Positions 11,393-20,827 of a stretch of 64,000 nt of DNA are shown here, piece after piece; position 1 is the first letter of the stretch, and each line of letters opens with the position of its first letter. The notes beneath the pieces are model-generated. The model was not told where the DNA came from and did no database searches. It saw only the letters and a program-made list of their open reading frames with translations. Source of the DNA: an uncultured Pelagibacteraceae bacterium (lineage in GTDB: Bacteria > Pseudomonadota > Alphaproteobacteria > Pelagibacterales > Pelagibacteraceae); contig CACBOA010000002.1 of NCBI GenBank assembly GCA_902540785.1, positions 1 through 64,000 of the forward strand. The letters are read 5' to 3'. A program made the translations under genes and the position numbers.

Positions 11393-11406
11393 AGTTTATA
11401 TAAACT
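11393..11406. promoter_or_regulatory. Perfect 14-nt palindrome AGTTTATATAAACT in proteorhodopsin leader/promoter
   Basis: Direct reading; self-complementary sequence immediately 3' of the first hairpin. Confidence 0.45.
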
Positions 11407-11441
11407 AAATAAGTAAAAACTAACTAAAGAGGGAGTTTTTT

Positions 11442-12218
11442 ATGAAAAAACTTAAACTGTTTGCTCTAGCAGCTGTTGCCTTAACAGGTTTAACAGGTAT
11501 TGCTAATGCAGCAGACGCAACGATGTTAGCTCAGGATGACTTTGTTGGAATATCTTTTTGGATAATTTCAATGGGTATGTTAGCGGCTACTGCTTTCTTC
11601 TTCATGGAGAGAGGTACTGTTAACCCTGCGTGGAAAACATCAGTAACTGTTGCTGGTCTAGTAACTGGTATTGCTTTCATTCACTACATGTATATGAGAG
11701 AAGTATGGGTTGCTACAGGTGACTCACCAACAGTATATAGATATATTGACTGGTTAATTACTGTACCATTACAGATGGTAGAATTTTATTTAATTCTAGT
11801 AGCTGTAAGAAAAGCAAACTCTGGAATGTTCTGGAGATTGTTAATCGGTTCATTAGTAATGTTAATCGGTGGATACTTAGGAGAAGCTGGATACATCAAC
11901 GCTACACTTGGTTTCATTATCGGTATGGCAGGTTGGGTATACATTCTTTATGAAGTATTCTCAGGTGAAGCAGGTAAAGCTGCTGCTAAGAGCGGAAACA
12001 AAGCTCTTGTAACTGCGTTCGGTGCAATGAGAATGATTGTGACTGTAGGTTGGGCAATTTATCCATTAGGTTATGTATTTGGTTACCTAACTGGTGGAGT
12101 AGATGCTGACACATTAAACGTAGTTTACAACTTAGCTGACTTCATTAACAAAATTGCATTTGGTCTAGTAATCTGGGCTGCTGCAATGAGTTCTGGAGCT
12201 GGCGCAAGAGCAAGATAA
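11442..12218 (+). CDS. Proteorhodopsin, predicted blue-absorbing (Gln at spectral tuning site)
   Basis: Seven-TM microbial rhodopsin; YRYIDWLITVPLQMVEFYLIL (Asp acceptor, Gln at tuning position, Glu donor) and DFINKIAFGLVIW retinal Lys. Confidence 0.98.
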   Translation: MKKLKLFALAAVALTGLTGIANAADATMLAQDDFVGISFWIISMGMLAATAFFFMERGTVNPAWKTSVTVAGLVTGIAFIHYMYMREVWVATGDSPTVYRYIDWLITVPLQMVEFYLILVAVRKANSGMFWRLLIGSLVMLIGGYLGEAGYINATLGFIIGMAGWVYILYEVFSGEAGKAAAKSGNKALVTAFGAMRMIVTVGWAIYPLGYVFGYLTGGVDADTLNVVYNLADFINKIAFGLVIWAAAMSSGAGARAR

Positions 12219-12240
12219 TTACGCTTTAAACTTATAATTT

Positions 12241-12282
12241 ATAGGGCGAGTATGTTTTTACATACTTGCCCTATTTTTTTTT
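12241..12282 (+). terminator. Rho-independent terminator after proteorhodopsin
   Basis: ATAGGGCGAGTATG-TTTTTA-CATACTTGCCCTAT (14 bp, one G-T) followed by a T-run. Confidence 0.92.
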
Positions 12283-12300
12283 ACTCCTATATTCATACTA

Positions 12301-12621
12301 ATGGCCAAAATCACTTACATCACTCACGAGAATGAAAAGCATACAATCGAAGTTCAAAATGGCTTAACAGTTATGGAGGGTGCAATTCAAAATGACATAC
12401 CTGGAATAGATGCAGATTGTGGTGGAGGAATGGCATGTGCAACTTGCCATGTTTATGTCAAAGAAGACTGGTTTAATAAGATACCAAAAAAAGAAGATGG
12501 AGAAGATGATATGCTGGATATGGCATTTGAACCAAAAACAAATAGCAGACTTAGTTGTCAAATTATTGTCTCAGATGAAATAGATGGTCTCGAAGTAAAC
12601 ATACCATCTAAACAAGCTTAG
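12301..12621 (+). CDS. Adrenodoxin-type [2Fe-2S] ferredoxin
   Basis: [17 protein letters not shown] ... RLSCQI cysteine pattern. Confidence 0.95.
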   Translation: MAKITYITHENEKHTIEVQNGLTVMEGAIQNDIPGIDADCGGGMACATCHVYVKEDWFNKIPKKEDGEDDMLDMAFEPKTNSRLSCQIIVSDEIDGLEVNIPSKQA

Positions 12622-13638
12622 ATGAATAAAACTGATGCATTAATTATTGGAGCAGGTCCTACAGGATTATTTACAGCGCACCAATTAAAACTAATTGGGC
12701 TTGATTGTGAAATAGTTGATAATTTAGATAAAATTGGTGGACAATGTATAGAACTTTATCCTGATAAACCAATTTATGATATTCCTGCAGTACCTGAGTG
12801 CACAGGTGAGGAATTAACAAATAATTTAATTAATCAATTAAAACCTTTTGATATTAAATTTCATTTAAGTGAAAGAGTTGAAGAGGTTAAGAAAGAAGAT
12901 GCTAACTGGTTAGTAAAAACTAGTGGTGGTAATACTTTTTTAACACCAAATGTCATTATCGCTGGAGGCGTTGGCTCATTTGAACCTCGAAAATTTGCAC
13001 CAAAGGAGTGTGAGCAATATGAAAATAAATCATTATTTTATTCGGTAAAAGATAAAAATATATTTAAAGGTAAAACAGTATCAATTTTTGGAGGTGGAGA
13101 TAGTGCATTAGATTGGGCTATTGAGTTATCAAAAGATTGTAAAATTAATTTAATACATAGACGAGATGAATTTAGAGGAGCACAAGCAACAGTAGACAAA
13201 ATGCATGAACTTGTAAAATCAGGTAAAATAAACTTATTTACTAAATATCAAATGGCAAATGCTCACGGAGGTCAACAATTAGAAAGTATAGATATAAAGC
13301 ATGACAATAGTGAAATTAAGAACCTTAAGTCTGATTATGTGCTTGGTTTTTTTGGTCTTATTATGCAATTAGGACCAATAGCTAATTGGGGTCTTAATTT
13401 AAATAAAAAAACTATTGAGGTTGATACAGAAAAGTTTGAGACAAATCAAAAAGGTATTTATGCTGTAGGAGATATTTGTAACTATCCAGGTAAATTAAAA
13501 CTTATTCTCTCTGGTTTCCATGAAGGTGCTTTAGCTGCTAGAGCATGTTTTAAACTTGCAAGACCAAATGAAAAATATAGATTTGAATTCACAACTACCT
13601 CATCAAACCTATTAAAAAGACTCGGTAAAAAAGAGTGA
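12622..13638 (+). CDS. Ferredoxin-NADP+ reductase, thioredoxin-reductase-like type
   Basis: N-terminal GAGPTGLF FAD site, FGGGDSALDWA NAD(P) site, AVGDICNYPGKLKLILSGFHEGALAA; no CxxC redox motif. Confidence 0.9.
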   Translation: MNKTDALIIGAGPTGLFTAHQLKLIGLDCEIVDNLDKIGGQCIELYPDKPIYDIPAVPECTGEELTNNLINQLKPFDIKFHLSERVEEVKKEDANWLVKTSGGNTFLTPNVIIAGGVGSFEPRKFAPKECEQYENKSLFYSVKDKNIFKGKTVSIFGGGDSALDWAIELSKDCKINLIHRRDEFRGAQATVDKMHELVKSGKINLFTKYQMANAHGGQQLESIDIKHDNSEIKNLKSDYVLGFFGLIMQLGPIANWGLNLNKKTIEVDTEKFETNQKGIYAVGDICNYPGKLKLILSGFHEGALAARACFKLARPNEKYRFEFTTTSSNLLKRLGKKE

Positions 13639-14261
13639 TTGAGCTTTTTTCAGCTAATACTCCTAACGGAAAAAAAATTAGTATTATGCTTGAAGAAATC
13701 AAATACGACTACAAAGTAACTAAAATTGATTTGGATAATGGTGAACAATTCAAACAAGATTTTAAAAAAATTAGTCCATTAAGTAAAATTCCTGTAATTA
13801 TTGATCATAAAAATAAAAAAACAGTTTTTGAGTCTGGGGCAATTTTAATTTACTTAGCTGAATTAAGTGGAAAATTTTATAATTCTGAAGAAAGATTAGA
13901 AATTAATCAATGGCTTATGGCCCAAATGGGCTATGTTGGTCCAATGTTAGGTCAACATCATCAGTTTCATCATTATAATCCGGGGAAAAGTAAGTTTGGT
14001 GAAGATAGATATTTTAGAATTTCCGAAAGAATATATAGAGAGCTAGATGAAAGATTGTCAAAATCAAAATATTTATCAGGAGAAAATTATACAATTGCAG
14101 ATATTGGAACATTTCCTTGGATTGCTAGGCATGAGTGGCATGACATTGGTCTAAAAAAATTCAAAAATTTAACTAGATGGTACGAGAATATCTCTGAAAG
14201 GGAAGGTGTTAAAAAAGGTTTTGCTTTTATGGATAAAAGTGAATTACCACCTAAGCCATAA
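13635..14261 (+). CDS. Glutathione S-transferase family protein
   Basis: GTG start; thioredoxin-fold N-terminus with FESGAILIYLAE motif and GST-C helices. Confidence 0.88.
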   Translation: MIELFSANTPNGKKISIMLEEIKYDYKVTKIDLDNGEQFKQDFKKISPLSKIPVIIDHKNKKTVFESGAILIYLAELSGKFYNSEERLEINQWLMAQMGYVGPMLGQHHQFHHYNPGKSKFGEDRYFRISERIYRELDERLSKSKYLSGENYTIADIGTFPWIARHEWHDIGLKKFKNLTRWYENISEREGVKKGFAFMDKSELPPKP

Positions 14262-14366
14262 TTAATTTATCGAATTAAGAAATCTAAATAATGAGGCAAA
14301 AATGCCATGACCTGATGCCTCGATCGCAAGTATTACTAAAATAATTAAAATTAATTTTGGGTTCAT
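14262..14366 (-). CDS. Candidate 34-aa single-TM small protein MNPKLILIILVILAIEASGHGIFASLFRFLNSIN
   Basis: Open ATG-to-TAA frame in the otherwise empty GST-dksA intergenic gap; strongly hydrophobic N-terminal helix. Absent from the supplied ORF track (too short). Confidence 0.4.
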   Translation of the reverse strand: MNPKLILIILVILAIEASGHGIFASLFRFLNSIN

Positions 14367-14483
14367 CTACTAAAGACAAAAAATATTAAAATTATCCAGA
14401 ACAACGCGTAATAATAGTAAATATATTTTTTAGTGAAATTATAAGTAACCGGATTGTGTACTTTTTTTGTTTTTTTCTTTCTC

Positions 14484-15008
14484 TTAGTCGTCTGCATGAA
14501 CTTTTTCATCCTTTTCATGTTTTTCTTGTGCAGCAATTGTATATTTTGCAACTGGTCTTGCCATTAGTCTTTTTAGCCCAATAGGTTCAGCAGTATCAAG
14601 GCAATATCCGTAAGTATCTTCCCTTATTCTTGCCAAAGCTTTATCAATTTCTGAGATAAGTTTAATTTGTCTGTTGATTGCTTTCATTTCTACGTTTTTG
14701 TCGGTATATGAACTTGCTTGATCAACGATATCTGCTGAAATACTGTTATCATCCATAGAGCCGTTGTAGAGAGCCTCATTATTTGACTTAACAAGCTCTT
14801 TTTTCCATTCTTGTAATTTAATTCTGAAAAACACTTTATGTTTTTCACACATATATTTTTCTGTATCTTTAGGAATGTAGGTTTTTGATATTTTTATAGG
14901 TCCCTTTTTAACCTCTTTTGTTTTACTAACCATTTTTGTTTTTGGTTTAGAAACATTCTTTGCTTTAGTTTTTGTAACCTTTTTTTTTGCTTTAGCTATT
15001 TTTGGCAT
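14484..15008 (-). CDS. dksA: DksA-family RNA polymerase-binding transcription factor with Lys-rich N-terminal extension
   Basis: YGYCLDTAEPIGLKRLMARPVAKYTIAAQEKHE C-terminal zinc-finger-like region of alphaproteobacterial DksA. Confidence 0.92.
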   Translation of the reverse strand: MPKIAKAKKKVTKTKAKNVSKPKTKMVSKTKEVKKGPIKISKTYIPKDTEKYMCEKHKVFFRIKLQEWKKELVKSNNEALYNGSMDDNSISADIVDQASSYTDKNVEMKAINRQIKLISEIDKALARIREDTYGYCLDTAEPIGLKRLMARPVAKYTIAAQEKHEKDEKVHADD

Positions 15009-15086
15009 GTTTAAATTTGAATGCGAGGGAGTATATTCAGCAAAATAGGGGTGTCAAGCAACCTTAATTATTGTAAATATTTATTT

Positions 15087-16406
15087 ATGAATGTTTTAAA
15101 CAAGAATATTAATAACATATTTTTTATTTTTGCTATTACACATTTAATAATTTGGACAATGATTCCCTCATTAACAAATTCAAATTTGCCTCTTGATACA
15201 ATAGAAGCACTGGCTTGGGGAAGCAATTTAGATTGGGGTTTCAACAAACATCCTCCAATGAGCGCTTTTTTTTCAGAGGTATTCTACAATATATTCGGTT
15301 CACAAGATTGGGCTTATTATCTTTTAAGTCAAATTTTTGTAGTTATATCATTCTATTTTATATTTAAACTTGCTTTTGAAATTCTAGGAAATATTAAATT
15401 AAGTTTAATTTCAGTTTTATTGTTAGAAGCTATTTATTTCTTTAATTTCACAACTCCAGAGTTTAATGTAAATGTTTGTCAGTTACCATTTTGGTCATTG
15501 GTTATTTATTACTCTTGGAAAATATATGATGCAAAAGAAATACAGTTTTATGATTGTTTTCTAATCGGATTATTTGCTGCAATTGGTTTTCTTTCTAAAT
15601 ATTTGTTCGTTTATTTATTATTGTCAATTAGTTTATTATTTATTTATGTTATTTATAAAAAATTTAAAAACTTTGATTTTAAATATTTGATAATAATTGA
15701 AATTTTTTTAGTTCTCTTAGTTCCACATATAATTTGGTTGTTTGATAACGATTTTATAACTGTTTTATATGGCTTGAAAAGATCAGGCCTTGAGGAAACA
15801 GAAATTCTCAACCATGTAAAATATCCAATTATCTTTTTATTTAAACAACTTGGAATACTAATTCCATTTTTCTTTTTAACGTGGCTATTGATAAAAAAAA
15901 TTGAAATTAAATTTAATTTTAATGATAGGAAGTTTCTTTTTTTATTATCTATAAGTATTTTACCTATTTTTTTAATTTTTATTACTTCAGTTGTTACAGG
16001 ATCTAAAATTAGAACGATGTGGATGACACCTTTTTATTTACCTCTTGGAATATTTTCTGTCTATTTATTTAGGTCTCAAATTAATATTAAAAAGATAAAT
16101 TCTTTTTTAGTTGGTTTTTTATTTTTGTTTTTTTTATCCCCAAGCCTATACGCATATATTTCTATAACAAAAACTGATAAAAGAACTGATTATCCTGGCA
16201 AGGAGATAGCAGCTAAAGTTCAATTTACTTGGGAACAAGATTTTGAAAAAGAAATTGAGTTTGTCACAGGAGATGAGTGGAAGGCAGGCAATTTATCTTA
16301 TCACTTAAAATCACGACCAAGGTGGGAAGGGTTTACTAAAAAAGAAATTTTAAATAAATCAAGTCAATTTATTTGTTTAGACGATATTTGTTTAGGGAGA
16401 TATTAA
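15087..16406 (+). CDS. Glycosyltransferase family 39-like membrane protein (ArnT/PMT type)
   Basis: Multi-TM; DTIEALAWGSNLDWGFNKHPPMSAFF motif; start set to the internal Met MNVLNKN. Confidence 0.85.
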   Translation: MNVLNKNINNIFFIFAITHLIIWTMIPSLTNSNLPLDTIEALAWGSNLDWGFNKHPPMSAFFSEVFYNIFGSQDWAYYLLSQIFVVISFYFIFKLAFEILGNIKLSLISVLLLEAIYFFNFTTPEFNVNVCQLPFWSLVIYYSWKIYDAKEIQFYDCFLIGLFAAIGFLSKYLFVYLLLSISLLFIYVIYKKFKNFDFKYLIIIEIFLVLLVPHIIWLFDNDFITVLYGLKRSGLEETEILNHVKYPIIFLFKQLGILIPFFFLTWLLIKKIEIKFNFNDRKFLFLLSISILPIFLIFITSVVTGSKIRTMWMTPFYLPLGIFSVYLFRSQINIKKINSFLVGFLFLFFLSPSLYAYISITKTDKRTDYPGKEIAAKVQFTWEQDFEKEIEFVTGDEWKAGNLSYHLKSRPRWEGFTKKEILNKSSQFICLDDICLGRY

Positions 16407-16412
16407 AAAACT

Positions 16413-17282
16413 ATGAAAGTAAAAATTATAATCCCTATTTATAACGATTGGCAGTCAGTGTTTAAACTTTTTGAGGAAATTGATAATTTAAAAATAGATA
16501 AAAATTTTGAGATATCTATTATTGTTGTTAACGATGCCTCAAACCATGATCGATCAAATGAGGAAATCAATTTTGATAATATTCAATCTATAAAGATTTT
16601 AAACATGAAAAAAAACCAAGGACATGCAAGATGTATAGCTACTGGACTAAAATATATTTTGGATAAAGATGAATTTGACTATGCAATACCAATGGATGGA
16701 GACGGTGAAGACAGACCAGAGGAAATAAAAAATTTTTTAGATCAAATTAAAGATACAGATAGTGTTACGGTTGTGGGAGAGAGAGTAAAAAGATCAGAGA
16801 ACTTATTATTTAAAATTTGTTATCAGTTACATAAGTTGGTAACTTTAACCTTCACTGGTAAATCAATAAAATTTGGAAACTTTACTTGTTTACCAAAAAA
16901 GACAGTCGAAAATATGATTAATGAAAAAGCCACTTGGAATAGTTTTTCTGGCTCTTTATCTAAAGTAGAAAAAAATTTCATAAAAGTGCCATCGATCAGA
17001 GGAACTAGATATTTTGGACCATCTAAAATGAGTTTTTTAAATCTGATAAAACATTCATTGTCTATCATCAGTGTTTTTAAAAAAACTTTTTTAATACGTT
17101 CTGCTGTATTTATAGTTTTATATATATTATTAATTAAAAGTAATGCCTCTGCGATAACGGCGTTACCTTTGATATTCCTACTAATAGCAGTTTATTCCGT
17201 ATCAAATTTAGCATTGAGAGAAAATATGGATGAATTCAAAAATTCTCTAAGTCAAATAGAGAGCATAGATAATATTAAATGA
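16413..17282 (+). CDS. Glycosyltransferase family 2 (DPM1/GtrB-like)
   Basis: IIPIYNDWQSVFKLFEEI, VVNDAS, PMDGDGEDRPEEI; two C-terminal TM segments. Confidence 0.88.
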   Translation: MKVKIIIPIYNDWQSVFKLFEEIDNLKIDKNFEISIIVVNDASNHDRSNEEINFDNIQSIKILNMKKNQGHARCIATGLKYILDKDEFDYAIPMDGDGEDRPEEIKNFLDQIKDTDSVTVVGERVKRSENLLFKICYQLHKLVTLTFTGKSIKFGNFTCLPKKTVENMINEKATWNSFSGSLSKVEKNFIKVPSIRGTRYFGPSKMSFLNLIKHSLSIISVFKKTFLIRSAVFIVLYILLIKSNASAITALPLIFLLIAVYSVSNLALRENMDEFKNSLSQIESIDNIK

Positions 17283-19966
17283 AAAAAAGAGATCTTTATT
17301 ACGAGCGAATACCAACTAAATTTTTCAGAGAAAATGTCAAATATCTGGGTAATATTTTAGGTAGAGTTATCAAAGAACAAGAAGGACAAAAGTTTTTTGA
17401 ATTAGTTGAAAAAGTTAGAAAATTATCAAAAGCTAACAAAATAAATTCTAAAGATAATCGAACTAATCAAACAGTAATTAAAGCAATTAAAAAACTGAGC
17501 CCAAAAAATTCATTTAAATTAACTAGAGCATTCACACATTTTATGAATTTTATAAATTTAGCTGATTTAATTGATGCTTCTAGAAAGCTAAATGAATATG
17601 AAAATAGTAATAAGAAAACTTCAAATAACAACATATTTATAGAAGAAATATTTGAGGATCTCTTTAGAAATAAAAAAATTTCAGAAACAAAAATATACAA
17701 TACCGCCAAAAACTTGAAAATTGGAATTGTATTGACTGCACACCCGACCGAAGTAAAGAGAAGAACTCTTATTCAAAAATATCATAATATAATTGAAATT
17801 CTTGAACAAAGAGATTTGCTTAAAAATTTTCCATCAAAATTAGTAGTTTTGGAGAAAAAACTTTTTGATGAGTTAACTATTATTTGGAATACGGATGATT
17901 TAAAAAGAATTAAACCATCTCCATTCGATGAAGCAAGATGGGGACTTGCAATAATTGAGGATAGTTTGTGGGATACAATTCCAAAAGTTTATAGAAGATT
18001 AAATTCAATTTTTGTACAGAACATGAATAAAGGTTTGCCGAAAAATTTTAATCCTATTGAATTTGGATCTTGGATGGGGGGAGACCGCGATGGTAATCCG
18101 AATGTTACAGCTGATGTCACTAGAAAAGTAATTTTACTATCAAGGTGGGAGGCTGCAAAGTTGTACGAGAAAGCACTTACCAAAATAATAAGATCTTATT
18201 CTATGGAAAAATGTTCGAAAAAAATTCTTAAAAGTGTAGGTAAATCTTTTGAACCCTATAGGGTTTTTTTAAGGCCTCTAAGAGATAAAATGAGGATCAC
18301 ACATAGATCGATAGAACAACACCTTGTTAATAAAAAACCTTTAGATCACAATAATTTATTGAGTTCTCGAGAGGAGATATTAAAGCCTTTAAGAGTTGTA
18401 AGAGAATCTTTAGAACAAAATCAAAATGAAAATCTTGCCAGCGGTGAATTATTAGACTTAATGCGAAGGGCAAAGTGTTTTGGCATTAATCTTGCAAGAT
18501 TAGATATAAGACAAGAGTCCTCAAGACACAGTCAGGTAATTAGTGAATATGTTAAAAAGAAATATAAAAAAAATTATTTAAAATTTAGTGAAAACGAAAA
18601 AATTGAATTTTTAAAGAAACAAATACTCTCTAAAAAAAATCAATTAAACAAATTTCAATTTTCAAATAGAGAAAATAAAGAAGTTTGGTCAACCTTTAAA
18701 ATTTTAGCCAGTGAACCTAGTGAATGTCTCGGAGCTTATGTAATATCAATGACTAATTCAGCTTCAGATTTGTTATCTGTAATATTTTTACAAAAAGAGG
18801 CCAATATTAAAAACAAGTTAAGAGTAGTCCCATTATTTGAGACTTTAGATGATTTAATTAATGCCAAAGAAATAATGGAGAAATTATTTTCTCAATCATG
18901 GTACAGAAAAGTTATTAAAAATCAGCAGGAGGTCATGATTGGTTATTCAGACTCAAGCAAAGATGCAGGCAAAATTTGTGCAAGTTGGCATCAGTATAAA
19001 GCTCAAGAGGAAATAATTAAATTGAGTAAAAAATATAATATTAATGTAACTTTTTTTCATGGAAGAGGTGGATCTCCTGGACGAGGAGGTGGCCCGATAC
19101 AATCAACATTAAGATCACAACCTCCAAACTCTGTTAGAGGAAAAATAAGAATTACCGATCAAGGTGAAGTAATTCAACAAAAGTATGGTTATGAGCCTTT
19201 AGCAAAATATAATTTATGTAGTTACATAGGTGCAGTAACTGAAGCCACCTTAAAACCATCACCCGTTCCAAAAGCTAGTTGGAGATCTTTAATTGAAAAA
19301 ATGTCAGAGATATCGAAAAACTCTTATAGAAAAAATATTAATCAAAGTTCTGATTTTATAAAATACTTTGAAACTGTTACGCCTCACAAAGCTCTTGGTA
19401 AACTTTCAATAGGTTCAAGGCCCTCAAAAAGAAAAAACATTGATACTATAAAAAGTTTACGAGCAATCCCTTGGGTGTTTGCTTGGACACAAATTAGACT
19501 TATGCTGCCTGCATGGCTTGGAAGTGCAGAAGCTTTAAGATATTCATACATTAAACAATTCAGAAAAACTTTATTTGATATGGAGAGAAATTGGCCATTT
19601 TTTAATTCAATGCTTGATATATTAGACATGGTGATTACTAAAGCAGATCCTGAAATATCAAAAATTTACGAAGAGCATTTAGCAGATGAAAGTTTAAAGA
19701 GAGTTGGAAAAAAACTTAGATTTCAATTTGATGTTATTAAAAAGCTAAATAAAAAAATTACGCCTAAAGAAATAATTGCTACAAGAAAACAATTTAGAAC
19801 ATCAATAGGTGTAAGAAATATTTATTCTGAAGTTTTGAATATAGTTCAGCCTATAGCAATAAAAAAAATTAAGACTATTAAAAATAAAAAAGATAAAGAA
19901 TATTTGAATGATACTTTGTTGACTTCAATAGCAGGAATCGCTGCAGCGATGAAAAATACTGGCTAA
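17279..19966 (+). CDS. ppc: Phosphoenolpyruvate carboxylase
   Basis: LTAHPTEVKRRT, GSWMGGDRDGNPNVT, MIGYSDSSKDAGK, FHGRGGSPGRGGGP signatures. Confidence 0.97.
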   Translation: MKKRDLYYERIPTKFFRENVKYLGNILGRVIKEQEGQKFFELVEKVRKLSKANKINSKDNRTNQTVIKAIKKLSPKNSFKLTRAFTHFMNFINLADLIDASRKLNEYENSNKKTSNNNIFIEEIFEDLFRNKKISETKIYNTAKNLKIGIVLTAHPTEVKRRTLIQKYHNIIEILEQRDLLKNFPSKLVVLEKKLFDELTIIWNTDDLKRIKPSPFDEARWGLAIIEDSLWDTIPKVYRRLNSIFVQNMNKGLPKNFNPIEFGSWMGGDRDGNPNVTADVTRKVILLSRWEAAKLYEKALTKIIRSYSMEKCSKKILKSVGKSFEPYRVFLRPLRDKMRITHRSIEQHLVNKKPLDHNNLLSSREEILKPLRVVRESLEQNQNENLASGELLDLMRRAKCFGINLARLDIRQESSRHSQVISEYVKKKYKKNYLKFSENEKIEFLKKQILSKKNQLNKFQFSNRENKEVWSTFKILASEPSECLGAYVISMTNSASDLLSVIFLQKEANIKNKLRVVPLFETLDDLINAKEIMEKLFSQSWYRKVIKNQQEVMIGYSDSSKDAGKICASWHQYKAQEEIIKLSKKYNINVTFFHGRGGSPGRGGGPIQSTLRSQPPNSVRGKIRITDQGEVIQQKYGYEPLAKYNLCSYIGAVTEATLKPSPVPKASWRSLIEKMSEISKNSYRKNINQSSDFIKYFETVTPHKALGKLSIGSRPSKRKNIDTIKSLRAIPWVFAWTQIRLMLPAWLGSAEALRYSYIKQFRKTLFDMERNWPFFNSMLDILDMVITKADPEISKIYEEHLADESLKRVGKKLRFQFDVIKKLNKKITPKEIIATRKQFRTSIGVRNIYSEVLNIVQPIAIKKIKTIKNKKDKEYLNDTLLTSIAGIAAAMKNTG

Positions 19967-20796
19967 TGATTAGAAAGATTCTTACAATTTTTATAAGTAT
20001 AATTTTTCTAGGACCATCTAATTTGCTTAACAAAGTTAATGCAAAAGAAATTACAAATCTTCAATGGAAAAAAAGTGTAGCGAAAGGGAAGAAGCTTACT
20101 AAGTTTAGAGAAACTGTTACCTCTCCAGCTTTAGGTGAAAAAGCTTGGAAGATAACATTGTTACCTAGAGATTGTGGTAGGGATCAAGAAGGTGATTATT
20201 CCGATTGCACAAATAACGGTAGAGATGCCGTTGTTGGACATGGTGGAGGAGATCGAGCAAGAAGTGAGTATTCAGCAAAACCAAGATACACGGGTGAGAA
20301 ATGGATCTCAGTAAGTATTTTCATACCTAAAGATTTTAAAACAGTTGAGCCTGTTAGCACTTCTCTTTTTCAGATTTATGAATGGGGGAATACTAATCAA
20401 CAAAGACACCCCAGGATGATGTTAAGAGTTAAAAGAGGTAATTTAGAACCCAGATATTTTGCCGTAAATGGAATGGACTCTCAAGGATTGGTTTACAAGC
20501 ATTTAAAGATTGATGACATGAGAGATAAGTGGACGACAATAATATTTCATACCAAAATGTCCAAAGATCCAGACAAAGGATTTATTAAGATGTATGTGGA
20601 TGATGTACTTTATAATGATTACAAAGGAAGAACAGGTTATGGGGGGAAATTTTTTAATAAATTTGGAATTTATCATAGCTGGATTTCTAGATGGAATGAT
20701 GAAATAAATGGAGAATATCCAACTCAAGTTGTTTATTATGACAATTTATTTAGAACAAGTAGCAAAGAAAAGCTTATTAAATTAATTAAAAATTAA
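19966..20796 (+). CDS. Secreted heparin-lyase-like polysaccharide lyase
   Basis: Signal peptide; jelly-roll-like sequence (RSEYSAKPRYTGEKWISVSIFIPKDF..., YVDDVLYNDYKGRTGY) similar in style to PF14099-type lyases. Confidence 0.7.
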   Translation: MIRKILTIFISIIFLGPSNLLNKVNAKEITNLQWKKSVAKGKKLTKFRETVTSPALGEKAWKITLLPRDCGRDQEGDYSDCTNNGRDAVVGHGGGDRARSEYSAKPRYTGEKWISVSIFIPKDFKTVEPVSTSLFQIYEWGNTNQQRHPRMMLRVKRGNLEPRYFAVNGMDSQGLVYKHLKIDDMRDKWTTIIFHTKMSKDPDKGFIKMYVDDVLYNDYKGRTGYGGKFFNKFGIYHSWISRWNDEINGEYPTQVVYYDNLFRTSSKEKLIKLIKN

Positions 20797-20827
20797 TGAA
20801 AAAAATTATATATAACAAAGTGTATTT

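Noticed and set aside
14363-14551. 62-aa minus ORF overlapping the dksA 3' end
   Set aside because: Out-of-frame overlap with dksA; Lys-rich sequence looks like a frame-shifted reading.
14880-15008. Repetitive Lys/Thr-rich tract as a mobile or satellite repeat
   Set aside because: It is the in-frame Lys-rich N-terminal extension of DksA.
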